Below, piece after piece: positions 34,976 to 43,745 of a DNA stretch of 64,000 nucleotides (position 1 is its first letter; each line of letters starts with the position of its first letter). The stretch is from Georgenia satyanarayanai (lineage in GTDB: Bacteria > Actinomycetota > Actinomycetes > Actinomycetales > Actinomycetaceae). Location: assembly GCF_023715365.1 (NCBI RefSeq), contig NZ_JAMBNZ010000003.1:186001-250000 (forward strand), written 5' to 3'. The notes beneath the pieces were generated by a model. The model searched no databases, was not told where the DNA came from, and was given only the letters and a program-made list of their open reading frames with translations. A program made the position numbers and the translations under genes.

Positions 34976-35410
34976 TCAGGCGTTGTTGATCCGGCGTCCA
35001 CCGCCGTCCGTTCCCGCGTCACGGTACGTCGGCGACACCGTGCCCGCGCGTCGCGTCAGCGGCGGTGCCAGCTCCAGGGCGGGGTCGAGAACGTCGAGGA
35101 GGATCTGCAGGGAGGGGCAGGGACCGTGGAGCACGAGCTCGCTACCGAGGGCGTTCAGCGTCCTGCGCGCGGCCAGCAGCCGGTTGAGCCCGGAGACGTC
35201 ACAGAAGCTCACCCCGCTGAGGTCCAGAGCAACGTGCGCCGCGCCATCGGCGATGAGCGGGCTCAGGGCCGCGTCGAGTAACGGGACCGTCGAGAGGTCG
35301 ATCTCGCCGACGACGGCGAGGCGCACCGCCGCGTCCTCCGGGCCGCTCACGGGTCGGACGTCGAGACCGGGTGCACTGGGGCGGGAGAGACGGTGGGGGT
35401 CGAGTGCCAT
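34976..35410 (-). CDS. STAS-domain anti-anti-sigma-like protein, 144 aa
   Basis: STAS antagonists release sigma factors from HATPase anti-sigma proteins. The domain covers about residues 20-115: RLAVVGEIDLSTVPLLDAAL, then HVALDLSGVSFCDVSGLNRLLAARR, where the phospho-acceptor Ser lies in DVSGLN. The C-terminal tail is basic and Gly-rich. The ATG at 35408-35410 is the start by homology. First gene of the STAS, HATPase, DUF2254, HATPase run; divergent from GAF-ANTAR 265 bp away. Confidence 0.85.
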   Translation of the reverse strand: MALDPHRLSRPSAPGLDVRPVSGPEDAAVRLAVVGEIDLSTVPLLDAALSPLIADGAAHVALDLSGVSFCDVSGLNRLLAARRTLNALGSELVLHGPCPSLQILLDVLDPALELAPPLTRRAGTVSPTYRDAGTDGGGRRINNA

Positions 35411-35675
35411 GGTGAGGACCTCCGGCCGGCGACGATGATGGGCCCATGGGAGGTCGAACGCCCCATGGCAGCGCTTCGCTGCGGCTATGGTCCTAACCAC
35501 TGCCGAGGCTACGGTGTGACGGGGGCGCCGTCCAGCAGAGGCGGCGGCCGGCCGGTGCCCTCGCCCCGCGTGTGGGACGATGGTGGGGTCGGAGCCTCCC
35601 CGCGCGCGCCACCCAGCGGCGTGCCGCCTTCGCTGCACGTGAGTCCGGGACTCTGTTCCCCGAGATTGCCCAGTG

Positions 35676-36407
35676 ATGGCCGTGACCGACGCACCCGCTC
35701 GCGAACGTGACCGCGAGCACCTCGTCAGCAGCCTGCAGGACCTCCTGCTCGCCACCGAGGACGTGGAGAACTTCCTCAAACAGCTCGTCGACGTCGCCGT
35801 CGCCACGATGAGGATCAAGGTCTCCGCCGGCATCACCCTCGCGCGCGACGGCCAGCCGATGACGGTGGCCAGCAGCGACGCGGAGGCGTCCCGCTACGAC
35901 GAGGTCCAGTACGGGCACGACACCGGTCCGTGCCTGACCTCGATGCGCACCGGTGACGTCGTTCTCATCGAGGACCTCTCCGAGGAGGAGAGGTTCGGCG
36001 ACTACCGGGCCCACGCCCTCGCCCTCGGGGTGAGGTCGGCACTGTCGCTGCCACTGCGCGGAGGGGAGAACGCGGTCGGCGCCATCAACCTGTACTCCCA
36101 GCAGCCCCGCGCGTTCGGCCCTGGGGAGATGGAGCAGGGGCGACGCTTCGCCGACGAGGCGTCCCGGGCCCTGACCATGGCCGTGCGGCTCGCCCAGCAC
36201 GCCGAGCTCAGCGCGCAGCTCCAGGCAGCACTGACGTCCCGGGCCGTCATCGACCAGGCCATCGGCGTCGTCATGGGCCAGAACCGCTGTGGAGCCGACG
36301 AGGCCTTCGCCGTCCTGCGGACCGCCTCGCAGAACCGCAACGTCAAGCTCCGGGCCGTGGCCGAGGAGATCGTCGCCGCTGTGAGCAGCCGGCCGCGGAA
36401 GGGCTGA
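35676..36407 (+). CDS. GAF and ANTAR domain RNA-binding antiterminator, 243 aa
   Basis: A one-component regulator: the N-terminal GAF domain (about 20-165, with SAGITLARDGQP and VRSALSLPLRGGENAVGAINLYS) senses a ligand and the C-terminal ANTAR domain (about 175-235, LTSRAVIDQAIGVVMGQNRCGADEAFAVLRTASQNRNVKL) binds a double hairpin in nascent mRNA to prevent termination. GTG 35673 and ATG 35676 are alternative starts. Its position beside the STAS/HATPase run suggests a shared stress-signalling role. Its RNA targets were not found. Confidence 0.9.
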   Translation: MAVTDAPARERDREHLVSSLQDLLLATEDVENFLKQLVDVAVATMRIKVSAGITLARDGQPMTVASSDAEASRYDEVQYGHDTGPCLTSMRTGDVVLIEDLSEEERFGDYRAHALALGVRSALSLPLRGGENAVGAINLYSQQPRAFGPGEMEQGRRFADEASRALTMAVRLAQHAELSAQLQAALTSRAVIDQAIGVVMGQNRCGADEAFAVLRTASQNRNVKLRAVAEEIVAAVSSRPRKG

Positions 36408-36411
36408 GCCG

Positions 36412-37617
36412 CTACTGCCGTGCGGCGAGGGTCTCACGGCCGCCGAGCCAGGCGAGGCCCGCCAGGAGGGTGATGGCGCCGGAGACGGCGAAGGCGACGT
36501 CGTAGCCGTAGCGGTCGGCGAGTGCGCCGGCCAGCACCGGGCCGAGGATCGCGCCGGCGTCCTGCGCCATCTGGAAGCCCGCGAGCACCTTCCCGCCGCT
36601 GCGCTCGTTGCCGACGACGTCGGCCACCGTGGCCTGCTGCGCCGGGTTGAGCAGGCCTGCCCCGACGCCAGCGAGCACGGAGACGGCGAGCACGACGGCG
36701 ATGTTCGCGGACAGGCCGAGCACGGCGGTGAAGGCCCCGTTGACGACCAGGCCGACCATGACGAGCGGGCGGCGGCCGCGGACGTCGGCCTGGCGGCCCG
36801 CGACGTTGAGCGCGAGGGCGTTGCCGACCGCGAAGACGGCGAGCGCCGCACCGGCCGCCCACGGGCCGGCGTCGAGCGCCGCCGCGGCGAAGAGCGGCAG
36901 GAGCGCGACGCGCACCCCGAAGTTCGACCAGCCGTTGGCGAAGCCGGAGACGAGCGCGGCCCGGAAGGCGCTGTCGCGCAGTGCTTCCCCGAAGAGCATG
37001 GGCGGCTGCGCCAAGGTGTCGCCCTTGCGGGCGTCCCCCTGCCCACCGGTCTCCGGCAGCAGGCGCCACACGACCCCTGCCGCGAGCACGAGCGCGACGG
37101 CGTAGACCATGAACGGCACGCGCAGGCCCAGCTCGGCGAGCAGGCCACCGACGACCGGCCCGGCGATGTTGCCCAGCAGGAAGGCGGTCGCGTAGAGCGA
37201 GGACGCCCGCCCGCGCGCCGTCGGCGGCGCGAGCCGGACGATGAGGCCCATCGCCGAGACCGTGAACATCGTCGACCCGATGCCGCCGAGCCCCCGGAAG
37301 ATCAGCAGCTGGACGTAGTCCTGCGCCAGGGCGGTGGCCACGCTGGAGAGCGCGACGACGAGCAGCCCGGACAGGTAGATGCGCCGCTCCCCCAGCCGGG
37401 CGATGAGCGCGCCGCCCGCGGGCGCGAAGAGCAGCCGGCACAGCGAGAAGGCGCTGACGACAAAGGACGCGGCCGCGACGGAGACGTCGAAGGAGCGCGC
37501 GAACTGCGGCAGGACGGGGGCGACGAGGCCGTAGCCGAGGGCGATGAGGAGGGCGGCGCCCGCGAGGACCCAGATCTCCCGGGGCAGGGCGGGGCGGGGT
37601 GAGGTCTGTGGCGACAT
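36412..37617 (-). CDS. MFS transporter, 401 aa
   Basis: Twelve hydrophobic segments of a major facilitator protein. Helix 1 to loop 2-3 reads ALLIALGYGLVAPVLPQFARSF and FAPAGGALIARLGERRIYLSGL (motif A), with RGLGGIGSTMFTVSAMGLI after it. It resembles DHA1-type efflux or sugar-efflux carriers. It is the third gene of the SDR-GH65-MFS run, starting 24 bp after GH65, so a role in disaccharide or polyol movement is possible but not shown. Confidence 0.88.
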   Translation of the reverse strand: MSPQTSPRPALPREIWVLAGAALLIALGYGLVAPVLPQFARSFDVSVAAASFVVSAFSLCRLLFAPAGGALIARLGERRIYLSGLLVVALSSVATALAQDYVQLLIFRGLGGIGSTMFTVSAMGLIVRLAPPTARGRASSLYATAFLLGNIAGPVVGGLLAELGLRVPFMVYAVALVLAAGVVWRLLPETGGQGDARKGDTLAQPPMLFGEALRDSAFRAALVSGFANGWSNFGVRVALLPLFAAAALDAGPWAAGAALAVFAVGNALALNVAGRQADVRGRRPLVMVGLVVNGAFTAVLGLSANIAVVLAVSVLAGVGAGLLNPAQQATVADVVGNERSGGKVLAGFQMAQDAGAILGPVLAGALADRYGYDVAFAVSGAITLLAGLAWLGGRETLAARQ

Positions 37618-37641
37618 GTCGCCGCCAGTATTGCTCGGGGG

Positions 37642-39972
37642 TCAGACGCGCGGCTCACGGCCCTCGGGCTGGGTGGGTTCGGGGCGCAGCGGCGCCGGGT
37701 CGCGCAGCGGCACGGTCACCGGTTCCTCCCCCAGCTCGTGCCGCACGCCGTCGACGACGACGACGAGCGGGCCCGGTCCGTCGAGCAGCGTGAGCGTCGT
37801 GCCGGCCGCCGTCGTCTCGACGCGCACGAGACGCCCGCGCCAGGTGACGTGGAAACGGGCCCGGGTGAGCGCGCCCGGCAGGAGCGGAGCGAGCTCGAGC
37901 TCCTCGCGGTTGTCGCGCAGCCCCCCGAGACCGGCGGCCAGCGCGAGCCAGGAACCGCCCATCGAGGCCATGTGCAGGCCCTCGGCGGTGTCCTCCTGGA
38001 TGTCGCGGAGGTCGACGAGGGCGGCCTCGCGCAGGTAGCGCAGGGCGAGGTCCGGGTGGCCCGCCAGTGCGCAGGCGACGGCCTGCGCCGAGGCGGACAG
38101 CGAGGAGTCACGCACCGTGCGGGCCTCGTAGTACTCGAGGTCCGCCGCGGCCTCCTCGTCGGTGAACTCGTCGCGGGACCACCACAGGGCGAGCTCGAGG
38201 TCGGCCTGCTTGACCACCTGGCGTCGGTAGAACTTCGCGTAGTGCTGGTGCTCCTCCACCGGGTAGGAGCCGCGCTTGTCGGCGAAGCGCCACTCCCGGT
38301 AGGTGGTGAAGCCGGTGTTCGCCGGGTGGACGCCGCGGACCTCGTCCCAGGGGACGTGGACGGCGTCAGCGGTGGCGCGCCAGGAGGCGACCTCCTCGGT
38401 GGTGACGCCGAGCTCACGGGCCCGCTCGGGCGCCGACTCACAGGCCTCGGCGGCCCGGACGAGGTTGCGGCGGGCCAGGAGGTTGGTGAAGACGTTGTCG
38501 TCGACGACGCCGGTGTACTCGTCGGGTCCGGTGACCCCGAACAGGTGCCACCCGCCGTCGGCGTCCTCGTGCCCGATCGACATCCACAGCCGGGCGGTCT
38601 CGACGAGGACCTCTCGGCCGCCGAGCTCGTCCAGGGACCGGCCGGTGATGTTCGAGTACAGCCAGAAGGCGCGGGAGACGGCCGCGTTGACGTGGACGGC
38701 GGCCGTGCTCGCCGGCCAGTAGGCAGAGGTCTCGTGCCCGTCGATGGTGCGCCACGCGAAGGTGGCGCCCCGCCAGTCGAGGACTTCCGCGCGTTCCCGG
38801 GCGGCGTCGAGGGTGGAGGCGCGCCAGCGGAGCAGCTCGGCGGCGGCGTCGGGGACGAGGAGCGTGAGCACCGGCACGACGAAGCCCTCGACGTCCCAGA
38901 AGGTGTGGCCGTTGTACCCGGCGCCGGTCAGGCCCTTCGCGCCGACGGGGGCGTGGGAGATCCGCGTCGCGGAGCAGTACAAGTGGAAGAGGTCGAACCG
39001 CAGCGCCTGCTGGAGCTCCGGGTCGCCGTCGACCTCGACGTCGGCCCGCTCCCAGAAGTCGTCGAGGGCGCGACGCTGGGCGGCGAGCAGACCGTCCCAG
39101 CCGAGCGCCTCGCCGCCGCGGACGGCGGCGACCGCCCGCTCGACGAGGGAGTCAGCGGGCAGGTCGTGGGACCAGGTGTAGCCGACGGTCTTGGTGAGCC
39201 GCAGCGCCCGGCCGGGCTCGACGTCGGCGACGACCGTCGTGACGACGCGGTCCTCACCCGCCTCGGACTCGACGGCCGTGGCGCCGTCGACGTCGTGGTG
39301 GACCACGGCACCGACACCGATCCCGGTCCGTCGAGTACGCAGCGCGAGGCTCCCACCGTCCTGCGCCGCCTGCGCCGTGAGGACCTCGAAGGGGTCCTCG
39401 AGGGCAGCTGACACGCGCGGGTCGTCGCTGTGGATCTCCGGAGGGCACACGCCGAGGGTGAGCTCGGAGCGCACGACGACGTGGGCTGGCCCGTCGAGCG
39501 CGCGCAGCTCGTACCGGACGGCGAGGACCGAGCGCTCGGTGAGGGAGACGAGCCGGCGAGTGCGCAGCTCGAGCGTCGTTCCCGACGGCACACGCCACCG
39601 CATCCGCCGGTCCAGGGTGCCGGCGCGCAGGTCCAGACGGCGCTCGTGGACCTCGGGCTCGATCTCCCGGACGTCGAGGGCGGCGCCGTCGACCGTGAGC
39701 CGGAGCGGGGTGCCGTCGGCGACGGCAACGATCGCCTGCCCCTCCTCCGGGTGTCCGTACCCGCCCTCGGGGTAGGCGAGCGGGTGGGTCTCGAAGACCC
39801 CGGAGAGGAAGCTGGCACGCGCGACGCAGGGGTCTGCCTCGTCGAGCGTGCCCCGCACCCCGAGGTACCCGTTGGACAGGCTGAACAGCGCCTCGGCGGC
39901 GCCGAAGGTGTTCAGGTCGACATGGGGCTCACGGACCTGCCACGGGTGGACCTCGAGGTGCGGTGCGGCCAT
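37642..39972 (-). CDS. Glycoside hydrolase family 65 protein (disaccharide phosphorylase/hydrolase), 776 aa
   Basis: GH65 enzymes split alpha-glucosides such as maltose, trehalose or kojibiose, usually with phosphate. The N-terminal beta domain begins FSLSNGYLGVRGTLDE; the (alpha/alpha)6 barrel holds GYNGHTFWDVEGFV, ETSAYWPASTAAVHVNA and HLFGVTGPDEYTGVVDDNVFTN with the general acid Glu (about 485); VVKQADLELALWW follows, and the C-terminal beta domain closes it. The start is the ATG one base after the SDR stop. No phosphoglucomutase gene is adjacent, unlike the second GH65 at 54967-57351. Specificity is not readable. Confidence 0.9.
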   Translation of the reverse strand: MAAPHLEVHPWQVREPHVDLNTFGAAEALFSLSNGYLGVRGTLDEADPCVARASFLSGVFETHPLAYPEGGYGHPEEGQAIVAVADGTPLRLTVDGAALDVREIEPEVHERRLDLRAGTLDRRMRWRVPSGTTLELRTRRLVSLTERSVLAVRYELRALDGPAHVVVRSELTLGVCPPEIHSDDPRVSAALEDPFEVLTAQAAQDGGSLALRTRRTGIGVGAVVHHDVDGATAVESEAGEDRVVTTVVADVEPGRALRLTKTVGYTWSHDLPADSLVERAVAAVRGGEALGWDGLLAAQRRALDDFWERADVEVDGDPELQQALRFDLFHLYCSATRISHAPVGAKGLTGAGYNGHTFWDVEGFVVPVLTLLVPDAAAELLRWRASTLDAARERAEVLDWRGATFAWRTIDGHETSAYWPASTAAVHVNAAVSRAFWLYSNITGRSLDELGGREVLVETARLWMSIGHEDADGGWHLFGVTGPDEYTGVVDDNVFTNLLARRNLVRAAEACESAPERARELGVTTEEVASWRATADAVHVPWDEVRGVHPANTGFTTYREWRFADKRGSYPVEEHQHYAKFYRRQVVKQADLELALWWSRDEFTDEEAAADLEYYEARTVRDSSLSASAQAVACALAGHPDLALRYLREAALVDLRDIQEDTAEGLHMASMGGSWLALAAGLGGLRDNREELELAPLLPGALTRARFHVTWRGRLVRVETTAAGTTLTLLDGPGPLVVVVDGVRHELGEEPVTVPLRDPAPLRPEPTQPEGREPRV

Positions 39973-39973
39973 C

Positions 39974-40894
39974 TCAGGGGGTCGGCATGCCGCCGGTGAC
40001 GGCGAGCGTCTCCCCGATGACGTAGCTCGACTCCGGGGAGGCGAGGAAGACGTAGGCGGGGGCGAGCTCCGTGGGCTGGCCCGCGCGGCCCAGCGGGGTG
40101 CTCTTGCCGAACTCGGGCAGGTCCTCGATCGGCTGGCCGTAGGAGGGCTGCAGGGGGGTCCAGATCGGGCCCGGAGCCACCGCGTTGACGCGGATGCCCT
40201 TGGGCGCGAGCTCCTGGGCCAGGCCCTTGGAGAAGGTGTTGATCGCCGCCTTCGTCGAGGCGTAGTCCAGCAGCGGCGGCGGCGGCTGGTAGGCGACGAC
40301 CGAGGTGGTGTTGATGATCGTGGAGCCGGGCTGCAGGTGGCGCAGCGCCGCCTTCGTCACCCGGAACATCGCGAGGATGTTCGTCTCGAAGGTCTCGACG
40401 ATCTGCTCGTCCGGCGTGTCCTCGAGGCTCTCGTTGGCGATCTGCTTGGCCGCGTTGTTGACGAGGATGTCGAGGCCGCCGAGCTCCGCGACGGTCCGCT
40501 CGACGATGTCGCTGCACACGGTCGCGTCGGTGAGGTCGCCGGGGATGAGGACGGCCTTGCGGCCGGTCTCGGTGACGATGCGCGCGACGTTCTGCGCGTC
40601 CTCCTCCTCGGCGGGAAGGTAGTTGATGGCGACGTCGGCGCCCTCGTGGGCGAAGGCCACCGCCACGGCCGCGCCGATGCCGGAGTCGCCGCCGGTGATG
40701 AGGGCCCTGCGGCCCACGAGGCGGCCGGTGCCGCGGTAGGAGTGCTCGCCGATGTCCGGCTGCGGCGTCATGTCGGCCTGGAGACCCGGCTCCGACTGCT
40801 CCTGCTCCGGTGGCGTGATCTCCGGGTAGCGCGTGACTGGGTTCTGGAAGGTGAGCTGGTCGGTGCGGGTGGTGTCGGCGTCCTCGGAGGCCAT
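39974..40894 (-). CDS. Short-chain dehydrogenase/reductase of the YhdF/YdaD type, 306 aa
   Basis: An NAD(P)-dependent oxidoreductase of the long general-stress SDR group. An N-terminal extension of about 60 residues (FQNPVTRYPEITPPEQEQ) precedes the Rossmann motif ITGGDSGIGAAVA. NNAA is present, and the catalytic YxxxK is DYASTKAAI (about Tyr211/Lys215). The end VTGGMPTP is characteristic. GAAGGAG precedes the ATG. It heads the SDR-GH65-MFS operon. Such proteins are often stress-induced; the substrate is unknown. Confidence 0.9.
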   Translation of the reverse strand: MASEDADTTRTDQLTFQNPVTRYPEITPPEQEQSEPGLQADMTPQPDIGEHSYRGTGRLVGRRALITGGDSGIGAAVAVAFAHEGADVAINYLPAEEEDAQNVARIVTETGRKAVLIPGDLTDATVCSDIVERTVAELGGLDILVNNAAKQIANESLEDTPDEQIVETFETNILAMFRVTKAALRHLQPGSTIINTTSVVAYQPPPPLLDYASTKAAINTFSKGLAQELAPKGIRVNAVAPGPIWTPLQPSYGQPIEDLPEFGKSTPLGRAGQPTELAPAYVFLASPESSYVIGETLAVTGGMPTP

Positions 40895-41138
40895 GCGTGT
40901 CTCCTTCGCTGCGTCGTGATGGGGCCCCTCCAAGTCTGCGGACGGTGCGGCGAGGTCGCATCCGGACGGGTGGCGAGGTCTCGAGCCCACGACCGCGGGC
41001 CTGGCCGAGGCGAGATCCGCCCGTGAGTGAACGCTGTCCACCGCTGGAGCGACGGGCGTCAGCTCCGATGTCAGTGGTCGGTCCTAGCCTTGGAGGTAGG
41101 ACGGCAGAGCAGTCGTAGCCCGCAGAGGGGGTGGGTCG

Positions 41139-43376
41139 GTGAGCAGCATCGAGGACTTCGACCCGCACGCTGCGTGGCTCGAGGACCCGTACATCCGCGA
41201 GCCGATCGGTGAGCAGTCTGCCCGTCGTCTTGAGGAGCTGTGGGCGCAGGAGGAGGACGCGGCCGATGTGTTCCTCCTCGATGCCGGGGACAGGCCGCCA
41301 CCGTCGACGATCACCGACGAGCAGCCGAGCTTCGAGTCGCGCCAGCCGGTGTCGGCCGAGGCGCTGGCGGGCATGGCGCCCGATGGTCAGCTCCTCGCCG
41401 AGCTGGAGGACATCGACCCTGGCGAGGTGGATGAGTACTACCTCGTGGAGATGGCCGCCGGCTACCAGCGCATCGCCGCGTGGGCCACCGCCAAGCTCAC
41501 CCGGGTGGCCGGTGAGCTCTCCCGGCGCCCGCTGATGAACGGCAGCGGCGCCCTGCCCTCGCACGTGAGGTCGGGGAACATGGCCGCCGACGAGCTCGCT
41601 CCGCGCCTGGGGTTGAGCCGCTTCGCCGCGCAGCGGATCGTGAGCAACGCCCGCGCCTTCGAGAACGTCTTCGCCCTCACCGGTCAGGCGCTGGCCATCG
41701 GGCACATCGACGCCCGCAAGGCCACGACGATCGTCTCGATGCTGGAGGACTACCCGGTCGAGATCGCCGTCCTGGTCCAGGACTGCGTCATCGACGACGC
41801 CGGCACCCAGACCCACAGCCAGCTCCTCGAGGCCATCAAGAAGGCCGTCATCGCCCTCAGCCACGAGCACGCCGACCTCTTCCACGCCCGCGCCCGCGCC
41901 CGGCGACGGGTCGAGCACCCCCGTCAACTGCCCGACGGCATGGCCTGCATCCGCGCAGTCCTGCCCGCCACCGACGCCGCAGCCATCGACCTCGCACTCC
42001 AGGCAGCCGCCCGCTCCGCCCAGGCCAGCGGCGATGACCGCACCCTCGACCAGCTCCGCGCCGACATCCTCTCCCTCATGGGCCACACCGCCCTCGAGCT
42101 CGGATACGTCGGACTACCACCAGGCACCACCCCGCCCACCGAGCCAGCCCCCGAGCCACCGGCCGCACCCGAGCCGATGCCCGAGCCACCGGCCGCACCC
42201 GAGCCGGCACCCGAGCCACCGTCCGCACCCGAGCCGGCACCCGAGCCACCGTCCGCACCCGAGCCGGCACCCGAGCCACCGGCCGCCCCCGAGCCGGCAC
42301 CCGAGCCACCGGCCGCCCCCGAGCCGGCACCCGAGCCACCGTCCGCACCCGAGCCGGCATCCGACCGGCCAGGGGTACCTGAGCGCGACCCGTCGCCGGC
42401 ACCGATCGGCCCTTCTGACGACACGACGGTGCCCAGCAGCCCAGCGGTCGAGGAGACTCCCGCCGCAGACGCCCCCACGGCGCTCCCAGGCCCGTCCACA
42501 CCAGCCGCGGAGCAAGGTAACGCCGGCCGGCTCGTACCGCCGGGCACCACGGGTCCCGATCCCACCGCTCCCGATCCACCAAGCCACCCGTCCAAGGGGA
42601 CAGGTGCGCCCACGGTCGGCTCCTCCACCACCGCAGCGCGATCCGAGCCACCCGAGCCACCCGAGCCACCCGCAGATGCTCCGCCACCCGGCAGCGGCGG
42701 CACCGTCCCGCGCTGCTGGCACATGCCCGTGGGCCACCTCGGCGGGCAGCGCGCCCAGATCCGCGTCCTCGTGCCGCTCTCGGTCCTGCTCCCACCCGAC
42801 ATCGCCCGCCAGCTCGGCCTACCAGCCTCAAAACCGGCCGGCGGCACCGGCGCCGAGCTGCCCCCGCTGCCCGACGAGGACACCATGCTCGCCATCCTCA
42901 ACCGCGAACCCGCCGAGGTCGCCGTCCTGGAGGGCTACGGACCCATCTCCCCCGCCGTCGCCCGCGCCGCGGCACTGGGCGGGACATGGCGACGGATCAT
43001 CACCGACCCACTCACCGGCACCATCCTGGACCACGGACGCACCCGCTACCGGCCACCCAACGAGCTCGCCGAACTCATCCGACTACGCGACGGCACCTGC
43101 GTGCGCGCCGGCTGCACCCACTCCGCTCGCGGCTGCCAGCTGGACCACATCGTCCCGTGGAACGCCGGAGGCACCACCTCCATGCTCGGCCTGGAGGACC
43201 TCTGCACCCACGACCACATCCTCAAGACCAGCGGCCAGTTCCAGCTCCACCGCCTCAGCACCGGCGCCTACCAGTGGATCACCCCCAGCGGCCACATCTA
43301 CCGCCGCCACCCCGGCGGCCGCGTCACCCGCGAACGCCGCCCCACACAAGGCATGCCCGACACCCCCACCTTCTAG
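41139..43376 (+). CDS. DUF222/HNH endonuclease domain protein, 745 aa
   Basis: Member of the actinobacterial DUF222 (13E12) group of HNH proteins. DUF222 spans about residues 90-310 (YYLVEMAAGYQRIAAWATAKLTRVAGELSR and RLGLSRFAAQRIV). Then comes a long low-complexity linker (about 330-530) with seven 10-residue Pro/Glu/Ala repeats. The HNH domain is near the C terminus: CVRAGCTHSARGCQLDHIVPWNAGGTTSMLGLEDLCTHDHILK. Such genes are multicopy and group-II-intron- or mobile-associated in mycobacteria, but their role is unknown. GTG start after AGAGGGGG. A TAGCCT -10-like element is at 41085-41090. Confidence 0.88.
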   Translation: MSSIEDFDPHAAWLEDPYIREPIGEQSARRLEELWAQEEDAADVFLLDAGDRPPPSTITDEQPSFESRQPVSAEALAGMAPDGQLLAELEDIDPGEVDEYYLVEMAAGYQRIAAWATAKLTRVAGELSRRPLMNGSGALPSHVRSGNMAADELAPRLGLSRFAAQRIVSNARAFENVFALTGQALAIGHIDARKATTIVSMLEDYPVEIAVLVQDCVIDDAGTQTHSQLLEAIKKAVIALSHEHADLFHARARARRRVEHPRQLPDGMACIRAVLPATDAAAIDLALQAAARSAQASGDDRTLDQLRADILSLMGHTALELGYVGLPPGTTPPTEPAPEPPAAPEPMPEPPAAPEPAPEPPSAPEPAPEPPSAPEPAPEPPAAPEPAPEPPAAPEPAPEPPSAPEPASDRPGVPERDPSPAPIGPSDDTTVPSSPAVEETPAADAPTALPGPSTPAAEQGNAGRLVPPGTTGPDPTAPDPPSHPSKGTGAPTVGSSTTAARSEPPEPPEPPADAPPPGSGGTVPRCWHMPVGHLGGQRAQIRVLVPLSVLLPPDIARQLGLPASKPAGGTGAELPPLPDEDTMLAILNREPAEVAVLEGYGPISPAVARAAALGGTWRRIITDPLTGTILDHGRTRYRPPNELAELIRLRDGTCVRAGCTHSARGCQLDHIVPWNAGGTTSMLGLEDLCTHDHILKTSGQFQLHRLSTGAYQWITPSGHIYRRHPGGRVTRERRPTQGMPDTPTF
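42153..42362 (+). repeat. Seven tandem 30-bp repeats in the HNH gene
   Basis: The unit GAGCCACCGGCCGCACCCGA... encodes EPP(A/S)APEPAP. Seven copies lie head to tail, differing only at the A/S position and in the first and last units, so repeat number probably varies by slippage. The unit length keeps the frame. Confidence 0.9.
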
Positions 43377-43394
43377 CACCGCCACAGCCAGCCG

Positions 43395-43740
43395 CGTCAA
43401 CGTCGTCCTGCTCGTCCGCGCCGTCGGGCCAGTGGAGGAGCGGCCCGGTGACGAGGATGCCGTCCGGTCGGGCGAGGGAGAGCAGCGCCGCCGTCCCGTC
43501 CTCGTGCTCGATCTGCCGGGTCCACGGCGTCGAGCGCGCGTAGTCGACGCGCAGGCGCGGGTCGTGCTCGAGGGACACCTCGCCCTCGAGGCACTCCACC
43601 CGCCGCACGAGGTCGCCCTGGGTTCACTGAGCAGCGCGCAGAAGACGGCCGGGGAGTCGAACCGCGGCAGGTACAGCCAGTCGACGCTCCCGTCCCGCGA
43701 CACGAGCGTCCCATTCGGCCCGGCATCGCCACCGCCCGCA
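43395..43740 (-). pseudogene. Remnant of a GH15 glucoamylase/trehalase-like gene
   Basis: Read leftward from about 43740, GPNGTLVSRDGSVDWLYLPRFDSPAVFCALLSEP is the N-terminal signature of GH15 proteins. The frame then shifts to LVRRVECLEGEVSLEHDPRLRVDYARSTPWTRQ, a later block of the same family, so about 60-80 residues are missing at the joint. The remainder is absent and the HNH gene abuts. There is no start codon with a ribosome binding site. A decayed fragment from an internal deletion and truncation. Confidence 0.75.
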
Positions 43741-43745
43741 CCCGC

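Noticed and set aside
42153-42362. Tandem repeat as CRISPR-like array
   Set aside because: Units are contiguous, in frame and encode a Pro-rich linker inside a protein gene.
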